Part shown: in pieces, positions 17,004-23,531 of the stretch | Position numbering within the stretch: the stretch's first letter is position 1 | Layout of the letters: every line of letters begins with the position of its first letter | DNA from: Oscillospiraceae bacterium | GTDB taxonomy: Bacteria; Bacillota; Clostridia; Oscillospirales; Ruminococcaceae | Reading direction: 5' to 3' | DNA length: 64,000 nt | Assembly: GCA_021201235.1 (NCBI GenBank) | Contig: JAJQFI010000020.1 | Location: forward strand, 1-64,000 | The notes under the pieces: generated by a model | Databases searched by the model: none | What the model saw: the letters and a program-made list of their open reading frames with translations, nothing else | Told to the model about the DNA's origin: nothing | Program-made: the position numbers and the translations under genes

Positions 17004-17122
17004 ATCTGCCTACGGCAGATGAAATCGCTGACGCGATGAAATCCGCCTTCGGCGGGATAAAAAGACGGATTTAATTTCATCGTTTGCAAAGCAAACGATT
17101 TCTTCTGAAACGAAGTTTCAGA
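17004..17122. repeat. Array of five small hairpins with mostly three-base loops
   Basis: Successive perfect or near-perfect palindromes: ATCTGCC-tac-GGCAGAT (17004-17020), ATCGC-tgac-GCGAT (17024-17037), ATCCGCC-ttc-GGCGGGAT (17041-17058), ATCGTTTGC-aaa-GCAAACGAT (17079-17099), TCTGAAAC-gaa-GTTTCAGA (17104-17122). The arms are unrelated in sequence, but the joints repeat GAAATC or GATTTC. No coding capacity. This fills the gap between the tRNA and the cellulase gene. Confidence 0.7.
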
Positions 17123-17160
17123 TTTCATCCGAGCATAAGCGAGGATTTCATTAACTATCG

Positions 17161-17181
17161 GTCGGCTTTGCCGACTTTTTT
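17161..17181 (+). terminator. Terminator-like hairpin before the cellulase promoter
   Basis: GTCGGC-ttt-GCCGAC followed by TTTTTT, two bases upstream of the GH5 -35 box; it would stop tRNA or array readthrough. Confidence 0.8.
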
Positions 17182-17182
17182 C

Positions 17183-17211
17183 TTGCTATTCTCCCCAATT
17201 TATGTTACACT
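17183..17211 (+). promoter_or_regulatory. Probable promoter of the GH5 cellulase gene
   Basis: -35 TTGCTA (17183-17188), 17-base spacer, -10 TACACT (17206-17211). Confidence 0.55.
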
Positions 17212-17235
17212 TATTGTAATATGGAGGTACTATCT

Positions 17236-18861
17236 ATGAAACGACTTATTTCAGCATTACTGATTCTGACCATGGCTCTCAGCTTCTGCGGGTGTGCGAG
17301 TGGGGCTACGGAGGAAGTGTTCACTTCCGATGCCGCCGTTACTTCCGCTCCGGAGGTTACGACCAAGGAGGTCACCACCACCGAGGAGACCACCAGCGAA
17401 GAAGCGACTACCACCACGGAAGCAACTACGGAGGCTACGACAGAAGCGACCACCGTTGCGACCGAGGTCACGACCACCGCGATTGTCACCACCGAGGAAG
17501 TCACCACGGCGGCTTTCACGGTCGAGGAAGCTAACCTGACTTTATATGCAAAAGCGGCGGTAAACGTCCGCTCGGGACCGTCGGTTGACTACGACCGAAT
17601 CGGGCACCTTGACCAAGGCGAAGAGGTCACCGTCACAGGAATCGCCTCGACGGGCTGGTACCAAATTGAATACAAGGGCACCGTGGGGTATGTCTCCAAT
17701 AACTATCTCCAAACCGAGAAGCCGACCGTCACCACAACCGCCACTACCACCGCAACGACTGCGGCCACCACTGCGTCTACAGCCGCAACAACCGCGACGA
17801 CTGCGACCGCCACATCAACCAAGGCTCATGTCGACGCCATCACCGACATCGACGGCGACGATCTGATTGAGGCTATGGGAGTGGGATGGAACCTCGGCAA
17901 TTCGTTCGACTCTCAAGGTTCTTCGGAAACGTCATGGGGCAACCCGAAGACGACCGAAGCGATGATTGACACCATCAGTGACCTCGGCTTCAATACGATT
18001 CGCATCCCCGTTTCATGGAGCTATCATTGCGACGATGACTACAACATCGACGAAAAGTGGCTTGCAAGAGTTCAGGAGGTCGTCGACTGGGCGCTCGAGA
18101 ATGACATGTATGTCATCATCAACTCCCACCACGACAACGACGTCTACAATCCCACCAATCACGACCAGGCGGTCGAATACATAACGAAAATATGGACTCA
18201 GGTCGCCGAATACTTCAAGGACTACGACGAGCACCTCATCTTCGAGCCGATGAACGAGCCAAGACTTGCGGGCACCAATTATGAGTGGAACTATGTAAGT
18301 TCAAGTTCAGAATGTAAAGCGGCTATGAAGACCATCAACGACTGCAATCAAGCGTTTGTCAATGTTGTCCGTGCCTCTGGCGGAAATAACGCATCAAGAT
18401 ATCTAATGATTTCAACTTATGCCGCAAAGACCGACGCCGCCTGCTCCTCACAATTTGAAATGCCTGACGACACCGTTTCAAACAGACTTCTACTGACGGT
18501 TCATATCTATGACCCGTATATGTTCTGCTACAACACAAGTACTGACTACACTGTGTTTGACAGTTCAGCAAAAAGTGAAATTGACAGCCTTATCCGCAAG
18601 CTCTATAATAACTTTGTCAAGAAAGGTGTATATGTCGTTATAGGTGAGTGCGGTTGCTTCTACAAAGAAAACGACAGCGAGAGATACGAATGGGCGAAAT
18701 ACCTCGTCTCAACCGCCAAGAAATACGATATGATGTGCATCGCTTGGGATAATAACTGCATTGCAAACGGCGAGCTATTCGGAATTTTCAACCGCCGGAC
18801 TCTCGAAATTTATGACATAAGCCTCGAATACTATCAGGGCTGGATTGACGGGCTGAAATAA
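17236..18861 (+). CDS. GH5 endoglucanase lipoprotein with SH3b domain
   Basis: A 541-residue surface cellulase. Signal peptide with lipobox LSFCGC, a Thr-rich linker (about 35-95), a bacterial SH3 domain (about 100-160, NVRSGPSVDYDRIGHLDQGE), a second Thr/Ala linker, then a GH5 catalytic domain (about 205-541). Visible catalytic motifs: GWNLGNSFD, FNTIRIPVSWSYH, INSHHDND, MNEP with acid/base Glu near 341, and VVIGECGC with nucleophile Glu near 471. The pattern is closest to GH5_4-type endoglucanases/xyloglucanases. ATG 17236 has GGAGG eight bases upstream. There is no dockerin, so it would be membrane-anchored and possibly wall-binding through SH3b. Confidence 0.93.
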   Translation: MKRLISALLILTMALSFCGCASGATEEVFTSDAAVTSAPEVTTKEVTTTEETTSEEATTTTEATTEATTEATTVATEVTTTAIVTTEEVTTAAFTVEEANLTLYAKAAVNVRSGPSVDYDRIGHLDQGEEVTVTGIASTGWYQIEYKGTVGYVSNNYLQTEKPTVTTTATTTATTAATTASTAATTATTATATSTKAHVDAITDIDGDDLIEAMGVGWNLGNSFDSQGSSETSWGNPKTTEAMIDTISDLGFNTIRIPVSWSYHCDDDYNIDEKWLARVQEVVDWALENDMYVIINSHHDNDVYNPTNHDQAVEYITKIWTQVAEYFKDYDEHLIFEPMNEPRLAGTNYEWNYVSSSSECKAAMKTINDCNQAFVNVVRASGGNNASRYLMISTYAAKTDAACSSQFEMPDDTVSNRLLLTVHIYDPYMFCYNTSTDYTVFDSSAKSEIDSLIRKLYNNFVKKGVYVVIGECGCFYKENDSERYEWAKYLVSTAKKYDMMCIAWDNNCIANGELFGIFNRRTLEIYDISLEYYQGWIDGLK

Positions 18862-18876
18862 TCCTCACATAAAGCA

Positions 18877-18912
18877 AAAACCCACTCGGAATAGTCCGGG
18901 TGGATCTTTTTT
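18877..18912. terminator. Bidirectional terminator between GH5 and the M56 operon
   Basis: CCACTCGGA pairs with TCCGGGTGG (one G-T), with TTTTTT on the plus side and TTTTT on the minus side. Confidence 0.8.
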
Positions 18913-18926
18913 ATGCCCTGAATGGC

Positions 18927-20609
18927 TCAGGAAGCAGACACAACATATTTTGTGATATCGTCAATGCCGGCGAGGATTTCGTAATACTCCTCTTCCGATT
19001 CGATGATGCCTCCGTTAATCATGTCCTGAATGTTTCTTTCATACTCCCATTCGCCGATGGAGTGTACAAGATTATACTTATATTCGTTGTAGCTTATGCC
19101 GTTTACGGCTGAATCATAGCGATACTGTTCAAGCCAGCTTTGCCTGAATTCGGACAGAAGCTTACTGCCTTCATCCGACATAAGATAGAAATATCCGTCG
19201 ACTATCAGGCAGGAATAGTGCACTTCCTCAGTAGGGCTGATATTGTAATATGGCGATATTTCCCCGATGCTGTGCTCTGTGCCGTTTGCCAGGATAATGG
19301 TATAAAGGCTTGCGGTAGATGATCCAGTGAAAACTACTTCAATGTTTACTTCTGACGGAAGCCGGTCAAGCTCCATACTTTCGATGATACTTATGATATC
19401 CTCGGCACTCTCGTCATCAAGTAGAGCCGGCTCGTCGAAGAAGCCGTAAACCCAGCGTTCGACGTAGACCGAGCAACCGGTAAAATCGGCGTCAAGAAGC
19501 GGATTCTCGGAACCGTTCTCGATGACGGTCGGTGCGTCGATGAAATATTGATTACTCAGGTCTATCTTGATAACATCGTCGGAATTGCCGGAATCCATCT
19601 CAATCTCCGGCACGGCGGTCATGCAGAAGCCGACGCTGACACCGATTACCGCAAGGGTGACCGCCGACAGAATGCCGAGAGCAATCTTTTTTCCTTTTGT
19701 GGTTTTGCGCTTTTCATTTTCCATAATAAGCTCCAATCTTTCTGCAAGGCTCCTGGCGGCTTTGCTCAAATCCGTGCAGAGAATGCTTTCCTGCTGTGAA
19801 GAAGCAAACTTCAGGAGCAACCCGCCATATGCCTTTCTTCCTGTATAATCCAAATCTGATGACAGAATCTCGTCAACCGTCAATTCCGACAGCTCGGAGA
19901 GCTTATTTGCGAACACATAAAACGCCGGATTGAACCAGTTTATGCACTTCAAAAGCTCCGCAAAGAACTTCTTCTGAATGTCGTGGCGCTTATGGTGAAT
20001 CATCTCGTGTCGGATTGCGAGCTCGAGCTCTTCCCTTTCCATCGGCTTCTCGGGCAGGATAATCCTCGAGCGGAAGAAGCCCATCAGGAACGGTGAAGTC
20101 GCCTCGGGGCTCGTGAACACCGGAACGGGCGCATCATAGTCGCATTTAGTCAGGCTCTTTTTGAGTTTACGGGTGAAATGTAGGTACGACACTATCTTAT
20201 AAAGAGCCGTGGCGGCGATGCCGGCGAGCCATAGCAAGGCAAGGATATTTAAAATCGTGCCGAAATCGGGTGCATAGCTGACTGTGACGCCGACTGTGCT
20301 GTCGACCGTGGCGGTTGCCTCGGTTGCGGTTACCTGCATGGCGGCGGTGTCAACGACCCCGGTATCTATTATTTCCGTTGCGACATCTTCCGCAACTCCC
20401 TTCGCCGTGCCGAAGATGTCGGAAGCGAACGACAGAGCCGTGGCGATTGCGAGCATCAGCGGTTGAAGTGCGAGCATAACAGTCGCCGCAAGAGTCCGTC
20501 TCTTCGAAAGTAGCTTTGCGCCGAACTTCTTGTCAGATGCGCAGAAAATCAACATCACAAGCCCCGTGAAGAGGGAGGACATCACAATCAGAATAAAAAC
20601 ATTCGCCAT
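18927..20609 (-). CDS. M56-family membrane zinc metallopeptidase (BlaR1/MecR1-like), copy 1
   Basis: A 560-residue protein with N-terminal membrane helices and the M56 zinc motif in LAIRHEMIHHKRHDIQKK (HExxH), plus the conserved helix LSELTVDEILSSDLDYTGRK. A further helix follows ALGILSAVTLAVIGVSVGFC. In BlaR1/MecR1 such a protease cleaves the BlaI repressor after a signal. The C-terminal extracellular part here (about 220 residues) lacks the penicillin-binding S-x-x-K sensor, so the signal must differ. It is the third gene of an operon with BlaI; 42 bases separate it from copy 2. Confidence 0.88.
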   Translation of the reverse strand: MANVFILIVMSSLFTGLVMLIFCASDKKFGAKLLSKRRTLAATVMLALQPLMLAIATALSFASDIFGTAKGVAEDVATEIIDTGVVDTAAMQVTATEATATVDSTVGVTVSYAPDFGTILNILALLWLAGIAATALYKIVSYLHFTRKLKKSLTKCDYDAPVPVFTSPEATSPFLMGFFRSRIILPEKPMEREELELAIRHEMIHHKRHDIQKKFFAELLKCINWFNPAFYVFANKLSELSELTVDEILSSDLDYTGRKAYGGLLLKFASSQQESILCTDLSKAARSLAERLELIMENEKRKTTKGKKIALGILSAVTLAVIGVSVGFCMTAVPEIEMDSGNSDDVIKIDLSNQYFIDAPTVIENGSENPLLDADFTGCSVYVERWVYGFFDEPALLDDESAEDIISIIESMELDRLPSEVNIEVVFTGSSTASLYTIILANGTEHSIGEISPYYNISPTEEVHYSCLIVDGYFYLMSDEGSKLLSEFRQSWLEQYRYDSAVNGISYNEYKYNLVHSIGEWEYERNIQDMINGGIIESEEEYYEILAGIDDITKYVVSAS

Positions 20610-20651
20610 ATTTTATCACCTTGCCTTTTGGATTTTTCGGAAACGTTTAGG

Positions 20652-22166
20652 TCAGTTTATCTCAACCTCAATGCTCTCGTAGTTCTGCATACCGGCGGAG
20701 TAGTTGGCGACATAGAGCTGGTACTCGCCCGCCTCTTCAACGGTGAAGTAAGCCCTTATGCCTTCCTCCTGAATAAATCCGTTGAAGAGCTCGACCGCTT
20801 CGCCGTCTAGAATATAACCGACTCCGATATGCTCGCCGTTACCGTCGGTGTTGGAATAATCCATCGAGAAGTTCGGCGTTAAGTGAATACTGACTTCGTT
20901 TCCGGAAGAGATTTCGATGCCACAGTCATCAGAGATGATTATCACCATCCCATTAGTGATTGCAACGTTTCCGAATGTTAGTTTGCCGTCTTCGTCCTTA
21001 GTGAAGTTAAGAAGATACATTCCTCTCGTCGGGATGTCTCCGGTAACTGAATCCTCGTCAAGCTTCTCGCCGGCATCAGGAAGAAGTATGTAATATTCAG
21101 CCGGTTCCTGCTCAATACCAGTGGTTTCGATAGTCTTGCTCTCGTCGATTTCAAAGACTTTCTGCTCACTGCTCGCCTGTTCCGGCATAGCGGCGGCACA
21201 GATGCCGATGCTGAGACCGACTACTGCAATAACGCACACTATCAGAGCCGTCAATGCTATCTTCTGTTTTCCTGTAGGTTTACTTCTGTTTTCGTTCATG
21301 ATAACCTCCAATCTTGTGGCGAGATTGCTCGCGGCTTTACTCAGCTCGGAGCAGAAAACGCTTCCCGTCCCCACTGATGCAAACTTCAGGAGCAACCCGC
21401 CATATGCCTTTCTTCCTGTATAATCCAAATCTGACGACAGAATCTCGTCGACCGTAAGTTCCGACAGCTCCGAGAGCTTATTCGCGAACACATAAAGCGC
21501 CGGATTTAACCAGTTTATGCACTTCAAAAGCTCCGCAAAGAACTTCTTTTGGATATCGTTGCGTCTATGGTGAATCAGCTCGTGCCGGATTGCAAGCTCG
21601 AGCTCTTCCCTCTCCATCGGCTTGTCGGGAAGAATAATCTTCGAGCGGAAGAAGCCCATCAGGAATGGGGAAGTTGCCTTCGGGCTTGTGAACACCGGAG
21701 CGGGCGCATCATAGTCGCACTTGGTCAGGCTCTTTCTGAGATTATGTACAAAGCGGAGGTAGGACACTATCTTATAAAGAGCCGTGGCGGCGATGCCGGT
21801 GAGCCATATCAGAGTAAGAAAGCCGAGTACTATCCCGAAATCGGGAAGCGAAAATCCGGTTGAGGCGGCTGTTGCGCTGTTATTGACCGCTGTGGCGGTT
21901 TCAGAAACTGCGATTTCTGCTGAAAAGTTGCCGGTAAAGGTGCCGGTTGCGGTGCTTTCTGCCGTGGGTTCGACTATAGGAACCATCGACAAGGCGGTCG
22001 CAAGCAAAAGCATTGCCGGTTGAAGGGCAAGAGTCAGGGTTGCGGCGGTTGTCCTCTTTCGGGGAGAAAGATGCCTGCCGAGGCACAAGTCGTAAGTACA
22101 AAGTAGGAGCATCACAAGTCCCGTAAACAGGGACGAAATCAGGATAAGTACGAACACATCTCGCAT
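20652..22166 (-). CDS. M56-family membrane zinc metallopeptidase (BlaR1/MecR1-like), copy 2
   Basis: A 504-residue paralogue of the next gene. The segment from the third helix through LAIRHELIHHRRNDIQKK and LSELTVDEILSSDLDYTGRK is nearly identical in the two, while the extracellular C-termini are unrelated; this one ends in a beta-rich region (YFTVEEAGEYQLYVANYSAG). That pattern suggests a duplicated protease that senses two different signals. It starts four bases after the blaI stop, so translation is probably coupled. GAGAGGTG precedes the ATG. Confidence 0.88.
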   Translation of the reverse strand: MRDVFVLILISSLFTGLVMLLLCTYDLCLGRHLSPRKRTTAATLTLALQPAMLLLATALSMVPIVEPTAESTATGTFTGNFSAEIAVSETATAVNNSATAASTGFSLPDFGIVLGFLTLIWLTGIAATALYKIVSYLRFVHNLRKSLTKCDYDAPAPVFTSPKATSPFLMGFFRSKIILPDKPMEREELELAIRHELIHHRRNDIQKKFFAELLKCINWLNPALYVFANKLSELSELTVDEILSSDLDYTGRKAYGGLLLKFASVGTGSVFCSELSKAASNLATRLEVIMNENRSKPTGKQKIALTALIVCVIAVVGLSIGICAAAMPEQASSEQKVFEIDESKTIETTGIEQEPAEYYILLPDAGEKLDEDSVTGDIPTRGMYLLNFTKDEDGKLTFGNVAITNGMVIIISDDCGIEISSGNEVSIHLTPNFSMDYSNTDGNGEHIGVGYILDGEAVELFNGFIQEEGIRAYFTVEEAGEYQLYVANYSAGMQNYESIEVEIN

Positions 22167-22170
22167 GTCG

Positions 22171-22554
22171 TCACCTCTCGCTGAACCACTGCTTGAGCTC
22201 GGCTAATTCCTCGTCACTGACCGCCCCGCCGTCGACAAGGGCGGCGATGAGGCGCTTTGCGGAGCCGCCGTAGTTCTTCTCGACAAACTCGCTCGCCTCC
22301 TGACTCTCGAATTCAGCCTTCGAAATCAGGGTTGAGTAGACATTTGCGTTGCCGCGCTTGTGGGATTCGAGATAGCCCTTCGCGACAAGTCTTGTGAGAA
22401 ACGTGTTAAGCGTCTGAGGCTTCCAGCCCTTCGAGTCCTCGAACTTGGACAAGAGCATCGAAGCCGTCACTCCGTCCCCTGTCTCCCACATTACCTGCAT
22501 TATTTCTCTTTCGGCTTCGGAAAGCCCGTGTGTGATTCTGTCTTCGGATTTCAT
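22171..22554 (-). CDS. blaI: BlaI/MecI/CopY-family repressor
   Basis: A 127-residue winged-helix repressor: LSEAEREIMQVMWETGDGVT then WKPQTLNTFLTRLVAKGYLE matches the BlaI DNA-binding domain, and the C-terminal third is the dimerisation part cut by BlaR1-type proteases. First gene of the blaI-M56-M56 operon. Two dyads in its own promoter (22577-22597 and 22605-22621) fit BlaI operators, so it is probably autoregulated. No beta-lactamase or PBP gene is nearby; other regulon members must lie elsewhere. Confidence 0.95.
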   Translation of the reverse strand: MKSEDRITHGLSEAEREIMQVMWETGDGVTASMLLSKFEDSKGWKPQTLNTFLTRLVAKGYLESHKRGNANVYSTLISKAEFESQEASEFVEKNYGGSAKRLIAALVDGGAVSDEELAELKQWFSER

Positions 22555-22576
22555 TGAGTGTGCACCTCTCGGAAGT

Positions 22577-22629
22577 ATTACTACAGCTTGTAGTAATTAC
22601 AGTATACTACATCTTGTAGTAGATGTCAA
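22577..22629 (-). promoter_or_regulatory. blaI promoter with two BlaI-type operators
   Basis: -35 TTGACA (22624-22629), 17-base spacer, -10 TATACT (22601-22606). Operator 1: ATTACTACA-gct-TGTAGTAAT (22577-22597, just downstream of -10). Operator 2: TACTACA-tct-TGTAGTA (22605-22621, inside the spacer). BlaI family sites have the core TACA-n3-TGTA, seen in both. Centres are 26 bases apart. Confidence 0.92.
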
Positions 22630-22650
22630 GAGGAAATTTTCGGGTTTTGC

Positions 22651-22686
22651 AAAAAAATAATTCCCCTGCTATCACAAGGGAATTAT
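22651..22686 (-). terminator. Terminator-like hairpin upstream of toxin cassette A
   Basis: Minus strand ATAATTCCC/GGGAATTAT followed by TTTTTTT. It could end long antisense transcripts from cassette A before they reach the blaI promoter. Confidence 0.7.
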
Positions 22687-22687
22687 A

Positions 22688-22716
22688 TTGACAAAAATGA
22701 AATTATCATGTAGAAT
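22688..22716 (+). promoter_or_regulatory. Promoter of toxin A mRNA
   Basis: -35 TTGACA (22688-22693), 17-base spacer, -10 TAGAAT (22711-22716). Nearly identical to the cassette B promoter at 23069-23097. Confidence 0.85.
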
Positions 22717-22738
22717 TAACTTGACAGAAGAGTGAAAA

Positions 22739-22775
22739 GCGGTTCAGCCTTTACTTCGGTGAAGGAGGTGACCGC
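22739..22775 (+). promoter_or_regulatory. Stem-loop enclosing the toxin A ribosome binding site
   Basis: Outer pairs GCGGT (22739-22743) with ACCGC (22771-22775); inner CCTTTAC-TTCG-GTGAAGG (22748-22765) pairs part of the AAGGAGG site at 22762-22768. The structure ends one base before the ATG and would hide the ribosome site, as in known type I toxin mRNAs. Confidence 0.65.
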
Positions 22776-22776
22776 C

Positions 22777-22881
22777 ATGACGACTTTTGAAGTGATTTCC
22801 ACTATGATTTCGCTGATGAATCTGATTGCGGTCATTGTTCTTGGAGTTCTCGGTCTTACGACTGGGAATAAAAAGAAATAA
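22777..22881 (+). CDS. Type I toxin-like small hydrophobic peptide A (34 aa)
   Basis: The peptide begins MTTFEVISTMISLMNLIAVI, continues with a single hydrophobic helix and ends TTGNKKK. Short length, T-x-x-E start, one membrane helix and a Lys-rich tail match the holin-like toxin family of Firmicutes (TxpA/BsrG type; family named from memory). It has a very strong ribosome site (GAAGGAGGTG) eight bases upstream, a consensus promoter, and an antisense promoter over its 3' region. Overexpression would be expected to damage the membrane. Too short for normal gene callers. A paralogous cassette follows 450 bases on. Confidence 0.78.
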   Translation: MTTFEVISTMISLMNLIAVIVLGVLGLTTGNKKK

Positions 22882-22920
22882 CCGCCCAGTTCTGAATACA
22901 TAAGGGGACGGTCGATTTCC

Positions 22921-22993
22921 AAAATTAGTGTTACTCCTCAGTAACACATATGAGGTTGAACCTGAACTGAGTGCCTTCAGTTCCGCTCTTCTG
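22921..22993 (-). ncRNA. Antitoxin antisense RNA of cassette A (approximate ends)
   Basis: Transcribed from the promoter at 22999-23027 toward the toxin gene. Starts near GACAGAAGAGCGG and folds into hairpin GAACTGA/TCAGTTC (22964-22983) and hairpin GTGTTACT-gagg-AGTAACAC (22928-22947) followed by TAATTTT, a weak terminator. It is complementary to the 3' untranslated region of toxin A mRNA, which runs to about 23037. The end is a guess; longer RNA ending at 22651 is possible. Confidence 0.65.
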
Positions 22994-22998
22994 TCATT

Positions 22999-23027
22999 AT
23001 TATAACTCATCAGAGCCGTTTTGTCAA
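22999..23027 (-). promoter_or_regulatory. Promoter of antisense RNA A
   Basis: -35 TTGACA (23022-23027), 17-base spacer, consensus -10 TATAAT (22999-23004) on the minus strand. Stronger than the toxin promoter, as is usual for type I antitoxins. Confidence 0.85.
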
Positions 23028-23037
23028 CGGCTTTTTT
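23014..23037 (+). terminator. Terminator of toxin A mRNA
   Basis: AGCCGTT-ttgtc-AACGGCT followed by TTTTT; it overlaps the antisense -35 box. Confidence 0.85.
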
Positions 23038-23068
23038 CTTCTCTAAGCGAAAAATATAGAAAGTTACA

Positions 23069-23097
23069 TTGACAAAAATGAAATTATCGTGTAGAAT
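23069..23097 (+). promoter_or_regulatory. Promoter of toxin B mRNA
   Basis: -35 TTGACA (23069-23074), 17-base spacer, -10 TAGAAT (23092-23097); the spacer differs from cassette A by one base. Confidence 0.85.
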
Positions 23098-23229
23098 TAA
23101 CCTGACAGAAGAGTGAGTTTGTAAGCTACGCTTACAAGCAAAAAGGTCGATCTATTCCTGTGGGGCAGGTAACTGCTCCGGTAGTTTCTGCACCGCAGAG
23201 ATTACATAAAAGAAGGGAGGTCGATAAAC

Positions 23230-23325
23230 ATGACACTTACTGAAGTCTTGTTGCTTCTTGAGTTATTGTTTTCGGTTATGTTCCACCTGTTTGACCTCTG
23301 GTCGGACAACCATAAAAGAAAATAA
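23230..23325 (+). CDS. Type I toxin-like small hydrophobic peptide B (31 aa)
   Basis: The peptide begins MTLTEVLLLLELLFSVMFHL and ends SDNHKRK: T-x-x-E start, one hydrophobic helix, basic tail. GAAGGGAGG lies eight to nine bases before the ATG. The leader is longer than in cassette A and contains hairpin TTGTAAGC-tac-GCTTACAA. Promoter, first transcribed bases and antisense promoter match cassette A, so the cassettes are duplicates whose peptide sequences have diverged, while length and charge pattern are kept. Confidence 0.75.
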   Translation: MTLTEVLLLLELLFSVMFHLFDLWSDNHKRK

Positions 23326-23364
23326 CCGCCCTGAACTAAACTAAAAGGAACGGTCAATTTCCGA

Positions 23365-23435
23365 ATATTGTGTAGGATTCTTATCCACACATTTTAGATT
23401 GACTCGGAACTGTTTACGGCGGTTCCGCTCTTCTG
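23365..23435 (-). ncRNA. Antitoxin antisense RNA of cassette B (approximate ends)
   Basis: From the promoter at 23441-23469. Starts near GACAGAAGAGCGGAAC, with hairpin GGAAC/GTTCC (23406-23426) and a second hairpin TGTGTGGAT/ATCC-ACACA with one bulge (23369-23391), in the same order as in antisense A. Overlaps the 3' untranslated region of toxin B. The 3' end is inferred from the second hairpin. Confidence 0.62.
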
Positions 23436-23440
23436 TCTTT

Positions 23441-23469
23441 ATTATAATCCAATTATATTGCTTTGTCAA
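23441..23469 (-). promoter_or_regulatory. Promoter of antisense RNA B
   Basis: -35 TTGACA (23464-23469), 17-base spacer, -10 TATAAT (23441-23446) on the minus strand. Confidence 0.85.
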
Positions 23470-23481
23470 CAACTTTTTTAT

Positions 23482-23520
23482 AACCCCGCACGATTTTGTG
23501 GTCGTGCAGGGTTATTGTTT
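23482..23520. terminator. Terminator between toxin cassette B and the ABC exporter
   Basis: AACCCCGCACGA pairs with TCGTGCAGGGTT (one mismatch), followed on the plus strand by ATTGTTTT. It probably ends toxin B mRNA; it also lies just past the exporter stop codon on the other strand. Confidence 0.7.
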
Positions 23521-23531
23521 TAGCTGATAGC

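Noticed and set aside
17004-17122. Possible CRISPR array
   Set aside because: The units are unrelated palindromes with three- or four-base loops, without identical direct repeats or regular spacers, and there are no cas genes.
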